A model generated the notes under the pieces. The model ran no database searches. It was not told where the DNA came from and saw only the letters and a program-made list of their open reading frames with translations. Shown here one piece after another: positions 33,894 to 45,656 of a stretch of 64,000 bases of DNA. A program made the position numbers and the translations under genes. This DNA comes from Diphasiastrum complanatum. Taxonomy: Eukaryota > Streptophyta > Lycopodiopsida > Lycopodiales > Lycopodiaceae. The stretch's first letter is position 1. Every line of letters begins with the position of its first letter. The stretch covers positions 10,443,806 to 10,507,805 of the forward strand of contig CM055092.1 of NCBI GenBank assembly GCA_029204225.1, in the 5' to 3' direction.

Positions 33894-34700
33894 TTGACAA
33901 TCAAACTAGTAGCATTGTCTATGGTTACACAATGCAAAAATTCTAGCATGACTTGCTTGAAAATCACAAGCAAGTGTATGGTAACCCACATTGTCAATCA
34001 GATGTTGCTGAAAATTGCAAACTTTGTGATTAGATGTTTTCTTTGTAGACATTGTGCTATATGCCAACAAATGGATGGCCTGCAACTTCAACAACAAGCC
34101 ACTACTACCTCCACAATTCATAGAACCTTTTCAAAAGTGGGCACAAATTTTATTGGAAACATATATATTTGGCTCCTATGATTATAGCAATCGACTACAA
34201 CACAAAATGGCTAGAAGCAAAAGCAATACGAGATGGCATAATTGTTAGTATGACTAAATTCTTGATGGATTATATCATCACACTCTTACCAAAGTACTCT
34301 GGCGCTAGTATTAGTCATGCAGTAATACATCTCACGACTACTTTTCTAATCATACAAGATATTAAGGGCTCATTATCCCAATTAAATAGGCATGTAGAGC
34401 CTACTAGCAAATTTTACAAATTCTACAAATAGAGGTGCAAAGAAAAGGCCCAAGACCCAATGTATGCCTTATGGCAAAAGTCAGTTAGAAACAAGTGCAA
34501 GAACGTTGGCACGAAATGCATGTCCATCACAAGGAGTTTGTAGATGAAGCGTTACAACATCAATCTCTTGGCATCAAGTTGAATCAACCAACCCCCTACC
34601 AAAGACAAATAAAGGCTAAGGAGCTATACATCGTCATACAATACTTTGGCAATACAGTTCTGTTAAAATCCCCTTATTTAGATAGTGTGATTCCTTGAGA
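33894..34700 (+). pseudogene. Gypsy integrase fragment
   Basis: In shifting frames: CRHCAICQQMDGL (zinc region end), FSKVGTNFIGNIYIW, IIAIDYNTKWLEAKAIRDG, TKFLMDYIITLL, then YQRQIKAKELYIVIQYFGNT. The AIDYxTKWxEA signature is typical of Ty3/Gypsy integrase cores. Multiple frameshifts. Older than the other Gypsy copies here. Confidence 0.75.
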
Positions 34701-34763
34701 GTGAGCATAGAGTGAATGTATTTTCCTCCGTAAAGTTAAAAAAATCTGTTCGGCAGATCAGTT

Positions 34764-37000
34764 TTGTGTAGTGACTGCCAAAACAAGGATATTGGTCTAA
34801 TCATCATCAAGAAGCCTTCTACCACCCCAAAAAACTCCAATCACGATGCATCACCTATCCAAACAATTAATCCAAATCCCAACAACATTTTTGCAAAATA
34901 TCTCGACAAATATTTGTACATAGATAGCATTGGAGCCAATGTCCATGCCACCTAGGCGTGAAGTTTCAAGCCATTGCCAAGCGATTCCTTGCCCAACCAA
35001 TCTCTCTATCAAACCACAACTGCTAAATAATGTTGGTAGTTGCAAGGATTGGTCAACTAATATCACATATTGCAGTCTATGCTCGTCCCATGTTGGTGGT
35101 TCCTAAGAAAGACCGGGCATATTGACTACAAAGCTAACAATAAAATCGTTGTAAGATAAATTACCTCAAATTGATGACCTCATGGATCAACTCCAAGGTG
35201 CATGCAATCGTTTCCACGCTTGAGTTGAAGTTGCATTAGATCATAGTAAGACCAAGACAACTTCCAAAACTAGACATTGCCTCTTTGAGTAGAAGGCTAT
35301 GCCCTTGGTTTGTGTCATGGCCCTAACAAGTTTGGACCGTTAGGGGGTGCCTTGGACATTGGGATTGGACCTAACTCGGATAATAGTCGAATAGGACCAT
35401 CTGGTCTGGTGACCATTTGCATGCGGTACTAGCATGTGTGTCGCACAGGTGTGAGTGTGCATTCACTATGCCTTTGCATGAGTCCTAGCTATTGTGGGAT
35501 AGGGGATTCCAACATGCAGTGGACATGCATGGGAGGTTGGCATGATCTGATAGATGGCTTCCATGTGGATTCCGTGCATGGCCAGTTAGAGTGGGTTCTA
35601 CACTCTATATATACCCCCACCAGTGTCTATGTGAATCATTGAGAGTCTTACAGCTATTATGCTATCGGACTGGGAAATGCTTCTACTAATCGGTTTTGCC
35701 TACCTCCCCGTTGCTCGGGGGCTGGGTCCATTTTGATCCAGGTTTGGTTGGAACGATTTGGTCTACTACACGTTATCTCTTGTTCTTTGGGTTCTCCAGT
35801 CTAGGTTTGATCCGGTGGATGTTTTAGTTTGTCCAATGCACCTTCTCCTTTACCTCAATTGATGGATTGGTTTCTAAGACCATATATGGATCACTTTATA
35901 GTAGTTTATCTTGATGGCAAATTTAGAGGAGCATTATCTCCATGTTAGAAAGGCCTTTGAGGTCTTGCATGCACACCAATTGCATATGTCCATATTTCTG
36001 AATGTGTGCTCTTACCTAAAACCATCACTTACTTTGGCCATCAAATTAGCAACAATCGTATCACTCTTGATTTTTTGAGAATTGCAACCTTTTGAGCACA
36101 CCACAAATATCTTCGAATAGAGATTCTTTTTAGGACTTGTTAATGTCTATTGAAAAATCACCTCTTATTTCTCAAATCTAGCAAGTTCACTTTTAAAGAT
36201 AACCAAAGTAGGAAGTTCCTTTCATTGGCAAGGTGAAAATCATTGAGCATTAGAACTTTGATATCTAAGCTCTCTAGTGCTTTAGTTCTTGGGCTTCTAG
36301 TCTCATAAACTCCTTGAATGGCAATGCGATGCATCCAAAAGTTTCAAAGGCCGTATGATTGAAAGAGGATCATCCTATAGCTCACCTTTCAAAGTTACCA
36401 GGCAATGAAGTCAATAATTTTACTTATGATGAAAGATGTATCAATTAGTGCAATCTCTTAGAAGGCACTATCTTTTGGGAGTCAAAATCATCATAAACTT
36501 TTGAGATATCTTAAAACTCAACATATCTAGAAAATGCTAGGCATCTTAAATGGTCTTTCTATCCTCAACAATTCCATCTTGTTATTACTTAGGAGACAGG
36601 CAAGAAGGACAAGGTAGCAAATATTCTAAGTAGACCTCATATTGTCAGTTTCATCACTACACTCCAAAGCCCTCAGCCTAGTTGTCATCTATGGAGAGAG
36701 TTGTATGCCAACGATAGTAATCTTTGTCACATTTTTTAATTTTTCTCACACCCACACTAGTAGGAAAGAGTTTCTAGACTATTATATCAAAGATGGTCTA
36801 CTTTACGAGCTACAGCAAACTTGTCTACCACAAAAAGGATCTCAAGGCTTCTTATCAAGGAAAAATTATTCATCCACCTTGAGTGGCCACTTTGAGGTGT
36901 CAAAAGAACACTCCATTTTCAAAAGTATGAATGGTTCTAGGGTCTAGCTTCTTCTTCTTTTTTTTGATGTTTTTGCATCTAGGGTAGAAAAGAAAATAAA
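34764..37000 (+). pseudogene. Decayed Gypsy pol interrupted by a solo LTR
   Basis: RT traces at 35085-35312 (VPKKDRAY, LMTSWINSKVHA in a second frame, KTRHCLFE then KAMP) continue at 35827 (NAPSPLPQLMDW, LRPYMDHFIVVYLDG). Zinc-binding integrase traces lie at about 36770-36920 (LDYYIKDGLLYELQQTCLPQ, STLSGHFEVSKEH). The YLDD motif has become YLDG, and many stops intervene. Confidence 0.75.
35313..35826 (+). repeat. Solo LTR with GTTTG target duplication
   Basis: TGTCATGGCCC at left, GATGTTTTA at right, flanked by GTTTG (35308-35312 and 35827-35831). Removing it and one GTTTG restores a continuous Gypsy RT frame. A TATA-like CTATATATACCCCC lies near 35604. No internal region is present. Confidence 0.78.
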
Positions 37001-37695
37001 GAAAATGCATTGTGGACGGCACGCGTTCGGAAATACAGATGTGACAAAACGAGTTCTACCACATCTATCATCTATGGTCTAGGATAATCCCCAACATAAC
37101 AAAGAAGAGTAACTAGATAATGGGATTATTTATATCACTAAGAAATTTGTGACAAATAAAAATCACTAGTTAACAAAACATGATTGCCGGAAGCTTGGTT
37201 CAGATTATCTAATCTGATAGATATTGAACTTGCTTCATTCGTAAAATGGGCTTAAATCATGTTAATTCTCTAAAGAGTATAGAGGCCACAATGAGCCCCA
37301 CGAGGTGAACATTATGATCTTCAGAGTTGGTGGATGCTGATACAAAAATGCAACTTTTCAAGAAACAATAAATGATCTATAGTGGTCCTAAACTATTCCA
37401 AATACTATCAAATCAATCTACCATTTACAGTGCTCTTATTTGGAGAAGCCATCACTTATAGCTTGCAAACAATAAAAACTCTTTAATTTATTGTTTGCAA
37501 AATCCTACAGTCTAACCAACGAGATTACTTTGAAAATACGTCCAATGTAGTCTCGGAGTTCCATATTTTTTTATTAGCTTGAGATGGGCACTGCTATAAC
37601 AACTAGTCAAATACAATAAAAATCAAACTCTTGAGACACCAAAGTAGTGGTTCTGATGAAAACAAACAAAATCTTTAATCAGATTCGGATTCAAC
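37001..37695. other. PIG-O intron sequence with no recognised feature
   Basis: AT-rich sequence between the decayed Gypsy pol and the exon at 37696. No frame or repeat was identified. Confidence 0.5.
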
Positions 37696-37817
37696 CTTAA
37701 GCCGTTGAAGAGTAGTTGTAGGGGGATCTGAAATGAATTTGAAGAATGTAGCGGCAGGTGCCTCTTTGTCCACAAGCTCTTGCAAAATCTTCAACTTGTT
37801 CATCCAAGGCATTGCTC
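37696..37817 (-). CDS. PIGO: PIG-O exon with the DPPTTTLQRLK motif
   Basis: 122 bp: two bases completing a Gly codon, then AMPWMNKLKILQELVDKEA to FKFISDPPTTTLQRLK. Acceptor GGGCTTTTAG, donor GTTGAATCC. PPTTT holds the presumed nucleophile threonine of the alkaline-phosphatase-like fold. It leaves in phase 0, joining GLMTGG at 21254. Confidence 0.93.
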
Positions 37818-38405
37818 CTAAAAGCCCAAAGTTTCAAATCACAATATTGAAAGTAGGTGTTGAGAATGACAATTTCAAAAAAAACAAAGAAACATTAAGT
37901 TAGATAAAACGAGTTGATTCTTTCCTAGAAATACAAGGGGAATTTTTGCCAAAACTAGTTTCAAAGACCATAACAACATGATAGAAAAGCCTTTCACACC
38001 CAAACACCTTAGAAACATAAGCCTTCATAACTTGCGACCAAATAAGGTAATCTTTTCCCATGCTTCACATATTTACTGCAAAAAGTCCTAATTTATGGAG
38101 CCCAAAGTGCTTATCTACCTTACCATCTTTGTCTCTTCTGAATTCTAATGCAAAGACAAATCTAGCAAGTTGCACTAGTTTATCATCCTTGATCCCTTGG
38201 TTATGGGTGTTAGAATTCTTAGTGTGCCATCATCCATTTCATATGTTTCCAAATATTGCCAAGATGGAGACATATAACTATATCAAAACTTAGCCAACAG
38301 TCAAGAAATAGTGAAATTTTCATAACCATGTTCCATATAATTTTATGAGTTTTGAGTCCTTTTAAGAGAACAACTTCCTCAAGGATTAATAGGCACTATT
38401 GGAAT
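37818..38405. other. Start of the 25.6 kb PIG-O intron
   Basis: No confident feature. The minus strand at 38080-38210 can be read as DDKLVQLARFVFALEFRRDK, but no splice or family support was found. Confidence 0.4.
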
Positions 38406-38636
38406 CTTAGTTGCCCGTTCCGGAACGGAACGCATTCCAGAACGCGTTCCGTTCTGGAACGATGCCCAAAAAAATAAAATAAAAAAATACGTTTTTTTAA
38501 CAAAAGATTTAATTAAGATAAATAATTAAAATCATTAAATGCATATCAATATCGTTCCGACCAGGAACGTTCCGGAACGTACGGAACATTCGGAACGGAA
38601 CGTTCTGACCCATTTTGGTCGAAACGGGCTTCTAAG
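38406..38636. mobile_element. 231-bp MITE with 8-bp target duplication
   Basis: Ends CTTAGTTGCCCGTT at left and the complement CTTAGAAGCCCGTTTCG at right, flanked by ATTGGAAT at 38398-38405 and 38637-38644. The interior is dense in CGTTCC/GGAACG palindromes around an AT-rich core. TSD length and terminal style fit a non-autonomous hAT-like element, related in design to 22605-31977. Confidence 0.9.
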
Positions 38637-39765
38637 ATTGGAATAACATCAATTCTCAAAATCTCAAATCTTTATTTACTTTGTATCTTGACTAAAGCCC
38701 TTAAAAAAATATACTAAAGAAGAAACTTTGAATATCATAAAGTGGATATACTTAAGTTAACACTTAAGGAAAGTCTAGGCAATATTTGGAAACATAAGGG
38801 CCCAATTTTAAAGAAGTTGAATCTAGCAAAATATATGAATTATTTATGGTTGTAATTGTTAGAAATCAGCTAGCAATCAACCTTAATCTACTTGCAAGAA
38901 AAATAGCATCCACAAAACTACACCAAGAGAGAAAGCAAAGAGAAACTTGATTCAATAAAGTACTTCAGATTGATTCTCTCTCTTGGGAATTACAATAAAA
39001 AAAAGCACACAAAGTGCCAAGGATGGGGAGAAGAGCCAAAGGCATGACTTATGTAAGTCAGTTGTGAGTTACATAGGAGTTACACAGGAGGTGGGAGTCC
39101 AAAAGTCACTTCCTAGGTGCATTTTTAGAAGGAATAAAATGAACTCTGGACACACCAACTTGGCCTAAACAACTTACACCAACTTACATGGAATATTAAA
39201 GTGGGAGGCCCCTATAGAGAAACAATCTTAAGTTATTACAAGGTAATTAACATAAGTACTTTTCAAATACTTCCCCCTAATGACAAGTTTGTTTTCATAC
39301 ACCCCTTACATAGTTCAGAACTTCCAATATTTGTCCTTGGTAAGTCCGTTAGTAATATGTCAACAGCTTGACCATTTGTAGAGCAATGAATTAGTTCTTC
39401 TCTAGGTTAAATTTTCCTCTAACAAGGTGATAATGCACTTTAATGTGCCTTGTCCTTGCAAGAAAAATTGGACTTTTAGCTATGAATTGCAATTTAAGTT
39501 ATCAAAAAAGATAGTAGTTGCATCATCCCGAAATACTTCGACTTCTCCAAGAAGTCTTCAAAGCCAAATAGCTTCCCATGTTGCGCTTGTTGCAGCCTTG
39601 TCTTTAGCTTCAATAGAGGAGTGTTAATGTGGGTTGCTTCTTGCTACCCCACAAGATTGCACCTAAGCCAAGTGAGAAAGCATAGCGAAAAATTGATCTG
39701 TTGGTTTTGATTGTCACTTGCCAAATCTGCATCACATTATTCTTGCAAGACAAGATACTTTGAGC

Positions 39766-40101
39766 TCATGTATTCAAGACCAAAGTTGAATGTGCCCTCA
39801 AATACCTTAAAATCCTTTTGGCTTCCTTCAAGTGCGATTCTTTTGAATTTACCATAAATTGACTTAACAACCCAACGGCATAGGCGATATTTGGACAAGT
39901 GATGGTAGCATTAATGAGGCTTCCAATGAGCCTCCTAAAAAGTGCCACATCAAGAAGCTTTTGATCCAAAGAAGTTGTCATCTTTAAGTTAGATGCAACA
40001 GAAGCGATGGTAGCTTTGCAATCCAACATATTGAATATTTCAAGAGAGGCTTGTTGGTGACTAATGACCTTGAAAGGAACTAGACACTTCAATTGAGACA
40101 T
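39766..40101 (-). pseudogene. Copia RT/RNase H linker fragment
   Basis: LFRRLIGSLINATITCPNIA, YAVGLLSQFMVN and ESHLKEAKRILRYLRA match the conserved region between Copia RT and RNase H. The frame begins and ends without support, and no other RT remains. Confidence 0.85.
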
Positions 40102-40289
40102 ATGGAGTAGTCCATGTTTATGTACATACTAACTTTGAGTTAAGAATGTATTTGTTAGTTTCTTGCAAAAATCTTGCAAAAAATCAGTAAGCTTATTCTC
40201 ATTAAAAATGACATCTATAATAACAATGATCTTTTTAGTAATACGACTATATAATCGATAAGTTTTTTTTTCCATTGCCTTTTGATATT

Positions 40290-40939
40290 GTGCTCTTAAA
40301 ATTTGAATGAGATATACTCACCACCTCTATCACTTCTAAGGCATTTTATTTTCTTGTCCATTTGCTTCTCAACCAGGTTTTAAACTCAGCAAAAAAATTG
40401 AAAGCTTGTAATTTAATCTTCAACAAGTAGACCCAACACTTTCTTGAAAAATCATCTATAAAAGTCATAAAGTAAGATGAAGTTTGAACCACCACAAATA
40501 TTGTTTGACAAGGTCCTCATAAATCAAATTGAATAAGATCCAGAATATCTTTTGCCTTCATTGCTCCAATTGTATGAAATCTGCTTCTATGTTGCTTTCC
40601 TAAAATGCAAAGCCCATAAACATTTGATGTTGTATGATTTTTGAAAGGCCTTTTCCCATTTGCTTTTCATAAAGGTTTCAAGCTTTGAAAGAAAAGATGG
40701 CCAAAGCATTCATGCCAAAGATGACTGATATCATCTTTTTGCACTAACAAGGCTTCTTGAGCTTTTACGGCATCTAGTTTATAAAGGTTGCCCCTTGAAC
40801 CAATAGCAACAGCAAGATCTCTATTCTTCATGCTTTTAATAATGAATTTATCATGATAGAATTCTACTATCACTCCTAGATCAATTATGGAACCAACCAG
40901 AAGTAGATTTTTAGCAAGGTTTGAAATGTACAAATGCAT
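40290..40939 (-). pseudogene. Copia protease end, GAG-pre-integrase and integrase traces
   Basis: The frame 40939-40667 reads MHLYISNLAKNLLLVGSIID then ISHLWHECFGHLFFQSLKPL. Further left, in another frame near 40380-40300, VEKQMDKKIKCLRSDRGGEY is an integrase catalytic segment. Frameshifts and stops separate them. Confidence 0.82.
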
Positions 40940-41589
40940 TGTCTATCATTCCTATTTTTGCCCTCTTTCGAGTACACAGGAATATAACTTTTGCGTGGTA
41001 GCCTATCCTGCTCTAATATCAAATGCTAATAATCAGCCTTAATCTACTTGCAAGAAGAATAGCATTCACATAGCATTCACAGAACTTGTGGGACAACAAG
41101 AGAGAAAGCGTCCATTACATGACTTCTGCATGATTTCAACTTTATTTCAAACAGCTCACCTAACCCCCTACTTATTTGCTTACCTCATTGTATTGTCTCC
41201 TAAGTACACTAAAGCTTTTCTACGATTCCAAGTGCTATGCTAAATTTTCCCCTAGTTTAGAATTAGAAACATCTACACTCCAACCATCTCCTCACTCTTT
41301 ATCTTCAGCTTTTCCAATTCATAGAAGTTTTGTACTTGGGCTTTAAATTTTAATTTGTATCTATTTACATCTATCTAGATGTTAGTAAGATGCATCTCAT
41401 ATATGTATCTGAAGTAAGATAGGATTATATCCTAGATATTCGTAGAAAGCTCAAAGAACAAGGTTTAGACTTTATATTATAGATCTAATATGCTTACTAT
41501 TGTTTAGATAGATTAGGATTTATAATCTAAATTTCAATACAATGTGTATATTAGTTAGCATCATGAATGTTAAGAAACAAAGTGTTTCA

Positions 41590-41930
41590 AGCCACAAAGC
41601 TTTGCTAGCTTTCGAGCTCAAGTCTACACAAACGCAAGGGAACTGTCCGAACGTGAAGACCAAAGCTTCGAGGACTGAAGGATACCCGAAGACGACGGTC
41701 AAATGCTCATTGACTGAAGGATACGCGAACACAAAGATGAAATGTTTGTGGACCCAGAAGCTCAATGGCGAAGCCGAAGGCCGAAGAAGACACGAAGATC
41801 GAAAGACGGCAGATCTTCACGCTTCAAAGTACAAAGGAGATCAGGAAAGTACCAGGAGGACATCCCCCTCCATGGACAATCTGGATAACATTGGAACGTG
41901 CTTAATCAGCCGTTCAAAAACAAGCTGAAG
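41590..41930 (+). repeat. Copia LTR segment, left copy
   Basis: Nearly identical to 50042-50372. It contains two or three degenerate units of about 33 bp (GACTGAAGGATAC followed by CGAA-rich sequence). The 41542-41928 reading frame is a by-product. Confidence 0.75.
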
Positions 41931-41946
41931 AACACAGTTGACAACA

Positions 41947-42002
41947 ATGGCATCTATAAGCAGGATACAGTCGAAGATCTGCAGAGTCCTCGACTTAGCT
42001 GG
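41947..42002 (+). pseudogene. Copia gag, first codons before the Gypsy insertion
   Basis: MASISRIQSKICRVLDLA, then GG of a Gly codon. Skipping the Gypsy element gives the GAG signature GSNFLAWKVK at 48485. Too short for ORF callers but clear by continuity. Confidence 0.85.
41998..42002. repeat. GCTGG target duplication, left copy
   Basis: Pairs with 48480-48484 around the Gypsy element. Confidence 0.92.
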
Positions 42003-42360
42003 TGTAATAGATCCTAACACCACAGTAGGGCAAACACTAACTCATCCACCCAACCTTGCCTACTCCCTGGTATAGAGTAAGCCCCTCCTAGCCCAGTGTG
42101 AGGACTGGTAGCATGCTACTGCCAAGTGTCGGCCACGTGGCACTGACGTGGCCGACTGCACGTCGGGACCCAACTGGGGGCCCTATCCTGCTGACAGGGT
42201 CCCTAGGCTGTGTTAGGCTCGCCATGGCTATGGACCGTGCTGGGGCACACTACTCACACTGTCTTGCCCTGTTGGTCATGTACGCTGGACACGACCCTGA
42301 CTGTGGTATCTGACCTATCTGTGTTCTCTAGGGTTCGGCACTGGTTACGAGCTCGTAACA
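42003..42360 (-). repeat. 3' LTR of the young chromovirus
   Basis: 358 bp, starting TGTTACGAGC and ending ATCTATTACA on the minus strand. It includes ACGTGGC motifs near 42137. Confidence 0.95.
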
Positions 42361-43470
42361 CTCCCTCCCCCTTGAGAACCGTCTTGGTCCTCTAAGACAA
42401 AGTCTGGAAAAATCTTGCGAAGGACGCTGCCTCTTTCCCAAGTGGCATTCTCAACAGGCTGATCATTCCACTTAACCAGATATTCTCGGTATAGAGTATG
42501 ACGAGTCTGCGTCTCTCTACTATCAAGAATCTCCTCTGGTTCATGTGGAGGTTGTTGAGGTTCCAATGGGAGAACTAGAACACTGTCCCCTACCAGATTG
42601 TCTGATCTGGTTAAGGCTTTTCGTAACTGACTTACATGAAAGACTGGAAAAACCTTACTGCTGTGTGGGAGTTCTAGTTCATAGGTGACCTCGCCTAGTC
42701 TCCTACTGATGGTAAAGGGACCACAATACCTTGGAGACAACTTAGCACACACTCCTGATTTGAGGGTTTTACAGTCAACTGGGACTCTCAAGTAGAATTT
42801 CTCACCAGTGGAGAACTGCACATCCCGTCTGTGTGGATCTGCATAATGCCTGGCTCGATCCTGGGATTGTCTAATGCTACGCTTAGCATGTTCTATCATC
42901 TGGTTTAGGTCTTCTAAAAAGTTTCTGGCTGCTTCAACTTTTTCTTGTTTAAACCCTACAGCTGTGGGTGAGCGTGGCTGAAAACCGTACATCAGCATAA
43001 ATGGGCTGTATCCCGTAGCTGAATGTTTGGTACTGTTGTAAGCAAACTCTAATATCGAGAGATACTCCTCCCAATTAGTCTGCCTCTTGCTGACGTATGC
43101 ACGAAGCATATCCTCCAGCACTTGATTTACCCTTTCTGTTTGACCGTCCGTCTGTGGATGGTCGGTGGTACTCATATTAAGTTTAGTATGGAGATGATGG
43201 AATACTGCCCTCCAAAAATTTCCAGTAAACTTACTGTCCCGGTCGCTGACTATGCCGGAAGGTAGACCGTACAATTTAAATAGCCCGTCTACAAACAACC
43301 TCGCTAACTCTGGAGCTCTAACGGTTGTTTTGGTCGGAATAAAATGAGCCATTTTGGTCAGACGGTCAACTGTGACCCATATAGCGTCATTACCCTTTTG
43401 GGTTTTAGGCAGGCCTACTATAAAATCCATGGAGATACTCTCCCATTTACCAGCTGGTATAACAACCCTC
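42361..43470 (-). pseudogene. Chromovirus integrase core and chromodomain
   Basis: Frame 43430-42345: [60 protein letters not shown] (catalytic Asp and Glu region), KLSPRYCGPFTISRRLGEVT, FPVFHVSQLRKAL, and a chromodomain YREYLVKWNDQPVENATWER. The zinc-binding domain is in another frame, because a small deletion near 43455 breaks continuity after AGGLLYQL. The end overlaps the LTR start. Apart from that junction this part is intact. Confidence 0.94.
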
Positions 43471-45250
43471 CTGCCTTTAAACGCTCTGCTTTATTTACTT
43501 GACATTTCTGGCAACTGGTTACATACTGGTGGACGTCCTTTTTCATACTGGGCCAGAAAAATTGCCTACGAAGAAGCTCATAGGTCTTCTGTATGCCTGG
43601 GTGTCCCGCGCTAGGATTGTCATGACATTCATATAGGACCTGCTGCCTATAATCCTCTGAATTGGGGACACATACTCTATCTCTATAGAGCAAGTACTCA
43701 TCCTGAATGGAATACTGTTTCCATTTGAATCCTTGAGTCAACTGACCCTCAACCACTGGGGTTTGCTTGGGTAATACAGGCTCAGAATCCTCAACGTCAT
43801 CTGATGACGTATACTCGGACTCATCATCATCCTCAACGGAAGCTGCCGTATTCTTGGATGAACTGGCACCAGCCCCGGGAACTGGTTCTGGAGTCTGTAA
43901 CTGTCTGTTCTGGACTGAGTTCCAGATAATAGAGAAGAATGCATCATGCTGGCATTTCCCTCTCAAGGACTCGAGTAACTCATTACGAATCTGAGTAAAA
44001 CTCAGCTCGTTTATCATAGGCATTCTGCTAAGGGCATCTGCTACTGTATTGAATTTTCCACGCCTATATCTGATAGACATGTCAAACTCTTGCATCAACT
44101 CTGCCCAACGAGCTTTCCGACCTCTAAGCTCAGGTTGATTGCAAAGGTATCTGAGACTCTCATGGTCTGTCAGGACCTCAAAGTTGGCACCATACAAATA
44201 ATGCCTCCAAGTCTTAAGGGCATGGACTATAGAAAAGAGTTCCTTTTCATAGGCACTGTACCTAGTCTGAGCTGGCTCGAGTTTTTTACTCTCGAACGCA
44301 ACTGGTCGTCCACCCTGAGTTAGCACAGCACCTACTGCAAAGTCGCTAGCATCTGTTTCGACCACAAATGGCTGATTGGGGTCGACGACTTTTAAAACTG
44401 GTGCTGTAGCTAAGGCTGTTTTGAGAGCATCAAAGCTCTCCTGTTGTGCGGACTCCCAAATGAACTCCTTTCCCTTCCCCTTAAGAAGATTTGTCATAGG
44501 AACTGCTATCTGAGCATATTCCTTGACAAATCGTCTGTAATATCCCGCCAAACCAAGAAAGATCTGAAGTTCCAAAATATTTTGAGGTCTCAGCCAACTG
44601 AGTATGGCTTTAACCTTATTTGGGTCCATCTTGATCCCATCTGAAGAGATAATGTGACCCAAATATGCTACTTCTTCAACGAAGAATTCACACTTGGATT
44701 GTTTAGCATAAAGCTTATGCTTTTTGAGCAGTCGAAACACCTTTTTGAGGTGTTTTAGATGCTCCTTCCTCGTTTTGCTGTAGACGAGGATGTCATCTAA
44801 AAACACGACTACAAACTTACCCAAGTATGGTCTGAGGACACTGTTCATCAAGGTCATAAAGGTAGCTGGAGCATTTGTGAGCCCAAATGGCATCACCTTA
44901 AACTCATAATGACCGTGACGAGTCCTATAAGCTGTTTTCGAGACATCTTCCGATTTTATACGGACTTGATGATATCCCGATCTGAGGTCTATTTTGCTGA
45001 AAAACTTAGCCCCGTCGAGTTGATCAAACAACTCGTCTGCCCGAGGCATAGGGTATTTATTCTTAATTGTGACTTTATTGAGGGCTCTGTAATCTACGCA
45101 AAGACGCATAGACCCCTCCTTTTTCACCAATAGGACTGGTGAGGCCCATGGTGAACTACTGGTCTGAATTTGGCCTTTCCCAAGATAGTCTGTTAACTGC
45201 CTAGTTATTTCTTCATCCTCTGTTCGGCTACCCGATACGGAGGTTTAGAA
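43418..45250 (-). pseudogene. Chromovirus RT, RNase H and integrase zinc domain
   Basis: Open from about 45225 to 43418. [49 protein letters not shown], catalytic [13 protein letters not shown]. RNase [53 protein letters not shown] Ser/Asp-rich linker follows, then the HHCC domain [15 protein letters not shown] to [11 protein letters not shown] one-base shift near 45220 separates it from upstream PPYRVAEQ. A frameshift at the end removes the integrase core. Confidence 0.95.
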
Positions 45251-45339
45251 ACAGGTGCTGTACCTGGTACTAGGTTTATTACATGATCTACCTCTCTGCT
45301 AGGTGGTAAACCATGTGGCAAATCTTCAGGAAAAACATC

Positions 45340-45656
45340 TCAAAAGCTAGACAATAAAGTTTCTAATTTACTGACTTTTTGCTGAATAGAACTGGAAATA
45401 GAAACTTCAGGAATAAACTGAAAGTCACATAAGAATACCTGATGGTCTTCGTCTTCGATTAGCTGACAGAGTTCTGAACTGCAGACCATAGGGCTGTTGG
45501 GAACATCATGCTCCCCATGCAACTGGATCTCTCGGCCTTTATGCTGAAAGCTGAGGGTGTTCTCCTGATAGTTTCTGTGGAGGGAAGGTCCTAAACTGTA
45601 GAGCCAATCTCTCCCGAGAACAATGTCTGTTCGATCCAGGTGCATTATCTGAAAGT
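45340..45656 (-). pseudogene. Chromovirus protease end and connection to RT
   Basis: MHLDRTDIVLGRDWLYSLGP is the C-terminal part of the retropepsin (ILGxDWL). The frame ends in TGA near 45340, just before DVFPEDLPHGLPPSREVDH, the usual start of RT. It is out of frame with the gag-protease ORF by one base, and the break lies inside the protease, so this is a mutation rather than programmed frameshifting. Confidence 0.88.

Larger units (their letters stand above)
38868..41265 (-). mobile_element. Decayed Copia element
   Basis: Similar LTR-like sequences at about 38868-39280 and 41026-41265 share CAACCTTAATCTACTTGCAA-type starts. On the minus strand the right copy is followed by a degenerate PBS (TGATATTAGAGC, near 41020). 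A purine tract (TTAGGGGGAAGT) near 39275 precedes the left copy. Boundaries are approximate. The interior holds Copia pol fragments. Confidence 0.7.

Noticed and set aside
38060-38293. Possible exon reading DDKLVQLARFVFALEFRRDK on the minus strand
   Set aside because: It slightly resembles the PIG-O DKLVIIVLDALRFDF region, but the real RFDFVAPS exon is at 63436 and no splice sites fit here.
41542-41928. 128-codon ORF, with a twin at 50018-50359
   Set aside because: Both lie in duplicated Copia LTR sequence, with no domain.
42098-42395. ORFs in the chromovirus LTR (also at 48217-48658)
   Set aside because: Same frames in both LTR copies; noncoding LTR DNA.
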